Made by a program: the position numbers and the translations under genes. A DNA stretch of 64,000 nt from Trachythela sp. YZ-2020 (taxonomy: Eukaryota; Cnidaria; Anthozoa; Malacalcyonacea; Clavulariidae). Of the stretch, positions 60,169 through 64,000 are shown piece after piece; positions within the stretch are counted from its first letter, which is position 1; every line of letters begins with the position of its first letter. The stretch lies in NCBI GenBank assembly GCA_016169945.1, contig JADLSH010000395.1, positions 2,396,501 through 2,460,500 on the forward strand. The letters run 5' to 3'. The notes under the pieces are model-generated. The model saw only the letters and a list, made by a program, of their open reading frames with translations, was not told the origin of the DNA and searched no databases.

Positions 60169-63100
60169 TCAATTTATTTGATAACGGCGACCCTTCAGCG
60201 TCGGTGCTGCCCTGGGCCGTTAGTCTATATACATATATTAAAAATAAATATTAAAAACACAATAACATGACGAAAACAGTTTATATAATTACAATGGATG
60301 CATGCATATACTAACTCATATTAACTCTTATTAACTATCACAGACCCATTAGTTTATAACCCCATTCCGAACAATCCTCCACATATATGTTGTCACTGAC
60401 AATCCCTCTCCAACTCGTTAAAGTAATTATTAATTAAAGTTTTAAATTTCTTGCGGAGAGTTGCTTGTAACCATTGACAACATCATTTGGGAGATTGTTC
60501 CACGAGGAAGCTCCCCGGTATGAAAAGGACTTATTCATGAAGTCAGTGTTGGGTTTTTCTAAATAAAGTTTACAGTCATTACTCCTTAGAGGATACACGT
60601 CATTGTGGCTAAGTTTGAACATATCCGTTATGTATTCTGGTAGTTCGCCTTGTAAGACCTTGAATGTCATAGTCATTTCACGTTTCTTAAGCGTTTTTTC
60701 AATTGATTCCCAGCCTAAGCTTTCAAATATATTCTTTGATCTTACTTCATAATTTGATCCCGTGATTAATGGGACGCCCTTTTTTGCATTTTGAATAGCT
60801 TTTCAATATGAGTGCGACTGCCATCATTCCACACATTTGAGCAGTATGTGAAGTGAAGTAAAACTAATGCGTTATACTTATTAATTAGTGCATTTTGAGT
60901 TACGAATCTTTTCGCTCGTTTTAATAAAGCAATAGATTTAGAAAGTTTTTTGCACTGAATATCATTATTCTCATTCCATTTTAATTCTTCGTCTATAGTA
61001 ATCCCCAGTACTTTCTTATTTGTCACTTGTTTAATGGTGTGGCTGCCAATTAATATATGTGCGAGTTTTCTGTGAATTGTTTTAATTTCCTTTTAGAGGC
61101 TATCAGCATAAACTCAGTTTTTTTAACGTTTAAAGTTAGCTGGTTTGCCACTAGCCAGTTATTGACCTTACATAAGTCATTATTTATCTTCCTCTCTATA
61201 TCTGCAGGTGAAATACCAGTACTTGATATCATCTGCAAACATTGAAGCCTGTGTTTGTTCAAGGCAGTTTGGAAGATCATTTATATATAACGAAAACAAC
61301 AATGGTTGATCCTTGGGGAACTCCGCATATTATCCTGTTCATTTGGGACTTAGTTCCTTGAACTGTGCATATTTGCATTCTGTTGGCTAAATACGATTTA
61401 AATAAATTCAGAGCTACTCCTTGAAATCCATATAGCTCTAGTTTTGCCAAAAGGATTTTGTGGTCAACCGTATCAAACCCTTTTTTAAGGTCAAGGAACA
61501 AGACACCATTTATTAAGCCTTTATCGATGTTCATTAAATATTTGTCTGTTATTTGCAGGAGAGCGGTTTCAGTAGAGTAGAGTAAATAAGCTTTTCTAAA
61601 ATTTTTGCAATAGCCGATATTACAGAAATTGGTCTATAGTTCCCACATTCACTTTTGTCACCTTCCTTATAAATTGAAGTTACTTTGGTCTGTTTTAAGT
61701 CATCTGGAAAAATACCAGTGACTAAGACCAAGTTAAAGATATAAAGTAAGGTCTCGCATATAGTATAGCCTGCAGCCTTTAGTGATTAGTGATTTTATCA
61801 AGCCTTTCCTGGCTTTATACTGTTCAGTATGCTAGTCAACTTCGCTGTAAAAGTAAATTGACTAGTGCTAGGAGTGACGTATTGAAAGGGATCTAGATTA
61901 TTTGTACGTAAATATGGTTTCCGCGAGTTTGGGTCCAATCCCACAGAAAAACTTATTAAACTCGTTAGCTATATTTTCATTGCCAGTATAAACTGTTTGC
62001 TCATTAACTTTAAGCTGATTTATAGTTGTTGTTTTCGACTTCCTATTAAGTAGTTCATTAATATATTTCCAGCTATCTTTACTGTTTTTGCTGTTTTCTA
62101 GATTTATTTTGTAATAATATGTTTTTGCATTCCTTATAAGTTTGGTCACTTGGTTTTTGCATCTTTTATAAGCTTCATAATATGTAGCAGAATTTAATTT
62201 CACTGCTTTCTTTTTAAGGTAATCTCTGTGATAGCTTAATTTTTTAATTTCATTGTTCAGCCATGGGCAATATTCATTTCTCACTTTCCTAGATTTGTTT
62301 GGAGCATGTGCATCAGAAATCTGAAGAAAATTTTCCTTTCACTCCTGCCATGCGATGTTCGGATCTGAGTTATAAGTGAAATATTTGAACGCTTGTGTTA
62401 AGTCATTTTGAAATTCAGTTTCATTCAAGTTTTTAAATTGCCTTGTTTCTATTATCTTCGGCTTCTCTCTAGGTATTCCTATTTTTCTGCAAATATATAC
62501 CACATCATGGTCACTTATTCCCAGCTCTATTACACCCGATCCTATAATTTTGATATCGTCAACTTTTGTAATTATGATATCTATCAATGTTTTTGTTAAT
62601 CCTGCACGGAAAACCATTCGGTAATCCTTTATTACTGTCGTAATTGCTTGTCACATGCACTAAGGCAAACTTATAATCAGACATCTGCATACTACAGAGA
62701 TCGAAGCTCAGTCGCAGAGATAAAAGACACATGCATTAACCACCGTGCCACTATACTTCAAATATCAACCTACTGTTTTTCTCTTTCTTTCTCAATCTGG
62801 ATCATGTCCCAAGGATCTACATCATCAGTCTCACTTGAAACATTATATTCATGTTTTGTTGGTTCTTCAAATGATGGTTGAGTGACTGATCTGCCATTAT
62901 TTTCCCACGCCCTGTTTGGTGGCGAAATGCTCCTCACAACATGATGACTCTCAGAAATATCACGCCTTTGGAAATGTGAGTCGTTGGACGGGTGCGCGTA
63001 GACTTCGTAAACCTACAACGTAATAGGACACTTATAGCTTCGGCGGAAACAATATCATGATCATGATAATAGAATAACACTTAATAGAGCGCTTTCCATT

Positions 63101-64000
63101 AACACGGAAAATTTGGATCAAATCAAAGGAGGTCCATTTTAGCCAGATTTTCAAACAATCTGGACCAGATCTGTCCATCAATACAGAGACATAAATTCTG
63201 GTCTGGCCATTAAATGGAAAGCGCCCTTAAAATCCTTGCAAAAATTCTGTAGGCATGCACTCAGCTGCAAACTAAAAAATTAACATTCATAATGCAAATA
63301 CTCGGGTATTTTTATCCCCCCCCCCCACGTACCCCCGTTAAATGTTGAATTTCACTGCGCATCAGTTAAAGCCACTAGCTTTATCATTATATCAACATTG
63401 CCAGAAGGGTTGAGGGAGGCAAAGCACGCGTTATAATTGTTACCAGAATTGAAGGTTCATAAATTTACCCTTGAAACTGGAAAATACAATAATCATACCT
63501 AAAAATGATGTATTCGCAAGAAATCGCAAGCCTGTATATCTCTTGATTAATACATGCAGTTTTAATTTACGGGTTTAAAGTTTTGTATTAATTTGTATTC
63601 GTATACCTGTTCTTTTTCATCGTCACTGTCATCTGTACTTACTGTTTCGTCCCATTGTTGCTCCTCACTAAAAACAAAGCAAAAAATTCCTTGATAAAAC
63701 TGAACAAATTTTATAATCTACCTTAGTATCTAATTAGCTAACTGACATGCACAATCATACAATATTACCTTTCAACAAATTCGCCTTTAATTTGTCTCCA
63801 TTCTGTGTCATTAGGCGAGTCGTTTCTTTCGGGAATCCAAGTCACTGTGCTGCGCACTGTGTTACTGGATTCATATTGATTCTCGTAATCATTTTGCTCT
63901 TTGTCAAACAACTTTGACCATTCATCTTCGGGAAATGACTGCACTTCGTTTGATCGTGCAGGATAAACAATTTCTTTTGTCATATTCCTATCAGGATTAT
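45473..64000 (-). CDS. Acidic Trp-rich low-complexity protein, 16 exons, 5' end beyond window
   Basis: The exons are 63769-64000 (open to the edge), 63607-63667, 62774-63012, 59173-59266, 54330-54653, 53673-53830, 53006-53051, 52780-52905, 51993-52177, 51559-51601, 50458-50607, 48569-48775, 47079-47240, 46612-46862, 45876-45984 and 45473-45556. All fifteen junctions agree in phase, giving at least 822 residues. The protein is rich in Glu, Asp, Asn, Ser and Gln, with no transmembrane segment or known domain. Trp-acidic motifs recur (EDEWSKLF, RAWENN, DPWDM, EDWETK, LAWEKRF, MVWEEK). A second motif, G(K/R)(V/L/I)xL or F, also recurs: VGKLDLKRW, VGKVNLSLW, FGKISLDED, PGRLDFSKF. This suggests a disordered scaffold, perhaps cytoskeletal, but I do not recognise the family. 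The C-terminus is KFTQFK then TAA. Confidence 0.75.
45641..45750. repeat. 110-bp inverted repeat in an intron
   Basis: TATTTAGCAAAGCATTC (45641-45657) pairs with GAATGCTTTGCTAAATA (45734-45750). It lies just upstream of the last exon on the gene strand. Short ACTGAT blocks occur inside both halves. Confidence 0.75.
47649..48138. mobile_element. hAT-type MITE with 8-bp target duplication
   Basis: The ends are CAAGGGCG and CGCCCTTG. The exact 8-bp repeat CTTGTATA flanks the element at 47641-47648 and 48139-48146. It is full-length homologous to the older copy at 10905-11376. It is intronic in the Trp-rich gene. Confidence 0.87.
48806..48946. mobile_element. 141-bp MITE
   Basis: AGTCGGTTTTCCACTAGCG and a near complement ending 'ggaaaaccggct' form about 24-bp inverted ends. 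It is intronic in the Trp-rich gene. Confidence 0.7.
49113..49203. mobile_element. About 90-bp MITE
   Basis: ATAACATCAGGC and GCCTGATGTTAT are inverted at the two ends. A fragment with 'ggcgtaggaagc' and a G-run, related to the hAT MITE at 9449, follows at about 49256-49300. Confidence 0.55.
50985..51370. mobile_element. Two abutting MITEs (TATAGTG type, then GTGTTTGGATC type)
   Basis: Positions 50985-51078 carry TATAGTGATTTAAAAACACC and its inverted partner, as at 15365-15482. Positions 51074-51370 start TTATAAAATAACATG and contain three copies of the near-palindromic block GTGTTTGGATCAGGCC / ATCCAAACAC, plus an inverted 'ttaagaaaagcg' pair. A diverged second copy of this element lies at 59737-60133 with its right end at 62598-62635. 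Confidence 0.7.
52385..52560. repeat. AATTGGTC-motif inverted and direct repeat cluster
   Basis: Short blocks such as AATAATTGGTCAAAACAACC and their complements recur at least six times in both orientations. It is probably a fold-back MITE and is intronic in the Trp-rich gene. Confidence 0.6.
52611..52668 (-). mobile_element. tRNA-like SINE fragment
   Basis: The minus strand reads GATGGCGTTAGTGCATGTGC (A-box-like), then GGGATTCGATTCTTG (B-box-like). No tail was recognised. The same A-box-side motif occurs in the SINE at 62641-62752. Confidence 0.55.
54005..54065. repeat. TAGTATGGTA-type microsatellite
   Basis: Five to six 10-11 bp units close to TAGTATTGTA / TAGTATGGTA lie in an intron of the Trp-rich gene. 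Confidence 0.85.
54654..59172. other. Large intron of the Trp-rich gene
   Basis: About 4.5 kb of AT-rich sequence lies between the exons at 54330 and 59173. Besides the pogo-like MITE at 57525, nothing was recognised. A short missed exon here cannot be excluded, because both flanking exons are in phase 0. Confidence 0.5.
57525..57796. mobile_element. pogo/Tigger-like MITE
   Basis: The left end has 'gtcaaacctgcatataacgg'. The right end has the near complement 'cttaatacaggtttgactg', followed by TA at 57797-57798. Internal repeats 'aagcggacagcctgta' and 'ttaagcggacacc' are typical of pogo-group ends. Confidence 0.7.
59758..59889. mobile_element. 132-bp fold-back repeat inserted in the MITE
   Basis: ACAGCCTCGTACCCAG and CTGGGTACGAGGCTGT form the ends. 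The near-identical 7-bp flanks GTTTACT and GTTTATT may be a target duplication. It is a member of the family at 10226-10287. Confidence 0.72.
60134..62597 (-). mobile_element. 5'-truncated CR1/L2-type LINE, frameshifted
   Basis: The minus-strand readings in order are: endonuclease C-terminus (TLIDIIITKVDD, GISDHDVV); linker (CPWLNNEIKKL, TYYYKINLENSK); RT blocks NYRPISVISAI, FLDLKKGFDTVDH and GVPQGS; FADD at 61228-61239 in a shifted frame; LGITIDEELKW; YCSNVWNDG; and the tail LPEYITDMF...YPLR...FSYRGASSWNNLP. This is the order in CR1/L2/jockey-like elements. Several frameshifts and stops show it is dead. The 3' end on the minus strand is an (AAT)n tail seen as (ATT)n at 60134-60168. The 5' end is truncated inside the endonuclease. 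It lies in an intron of the Trp-rich gene, in the same orientation. Confidence 0.92.
62641..62752 (-). mobile_element. tRNA-derived SINE next to the LINE
   Basis: The minus strand has TGGCACGGTGGTTAATGC (A-box region) and then GAGCTTCGATCTC (degenerate B box, 62697-62709), followed by a short body. It ends 22 bp from the Trp-rich exon at 62774. Confidence 0.65.
63085..63226. mobile_element. piggyBac-like MITE (TTAA flanks)
   Basis: The ends TAGAGCGCTTTCCATTAA and its near complement GGAAAGCGCCC are flanked by TTAA at 63081-63084 and 63227-63230. The TTAA duplication is the piggyBac signature. It is intronic in the Trp-rich gene. Confidence 0.65.

Larger units (their letters stand above)
59737..62635. 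mobile_element. MITE interrupted by a fold-back repeat and by a LINE
   Basis: The left part (59737-60133) and right part (62598-62635) are pieces of one element homologous to 51074-51370. The shared landmarks are TTATAAAATAACATGT, GATTGGTC, GTTATTTTATAAAA and the closing CACGGAAAACCATT. A CCTCGTACCCAGG palindrome (59758-59889) interrupts the left part, and the LINE (60134-62597) splits the rest. Confidence 0.75.

Overview
The window looks like animal nuclear DNA, most plausibly from a cnidarian. It is AT-rich, has short exons with GT/AG introns, and carries metazoan ion-channel, receptor and secreted-protein genes. It has very many short inverted-repeat transposons, tRNA-derived SINEs, a CR1/L2-type LINE and a Helentron-like remnant. 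Species and class cannot be decided from the sequence alone.

Layout: (1) 1-3.2 kb holds the first coding exon of HEATR1/UTP10 on the minus strand, with MITEs in its flank. (2) 3.2-12.8 kb is a transposon graveyard. It includes a broken Helentron-like element on the minus strand with an 18-bp minisatellite, a 2A-like peptide, a frameshifted OTU protease, a 57-bp tandem array and an AP-endonuclease fragment. MITEs and SINE tails follow. (3) 12.9-13.9 kb is a single-exon class A GPCR on the plus strand. (4) 14.1-16.1 kb is a three-exon gene on the minus strand for a small secreted single-VWC protein. (5) 21.6-26.3 kb is a Cys-loop (nicotinic-like) receptor subunit on the minus strand; its five downstream exons are resolved. 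(6) 33.0-41.7 kb is a complete seven-exon P2X receptor on the minus strand, 370 residues. (7) 41.9-44.1 kb holds two giant palindromes. (8) 45.5-64 kb is the 3' part of a sixteen-exon (or longer) minus-strand gene for an acidic, Trp-rich, apparently disordered protein. It runs off the right edge, and its introns hold MITEs, SINEs and a LINE nested inside a MITE.

For the four multi-exon genes the exon joins were checked by reading phase, and all internal junctions agree. The P2X coding exons sum to 1113 bp and the VWC exons to 264 bp, both whole numbers of codons. Two ligand-gated cation channels, acetylcholine-type and ATP-type, lie next to each other on the same strand.

The most unusual signal is a complete type I hammerhead ribozyme motif at 36534-36577, antisense in a P2X intron. 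Three minimal hammerhead-like relatives lie at 16385, 23466 and 31016. Other points of note are the Helentron-like 2A/OTU/endonuclease remnant, a P2X ectodomain with only five cysteines, and a three-layer nested transposon insertion at 59.7-62.6 kb.
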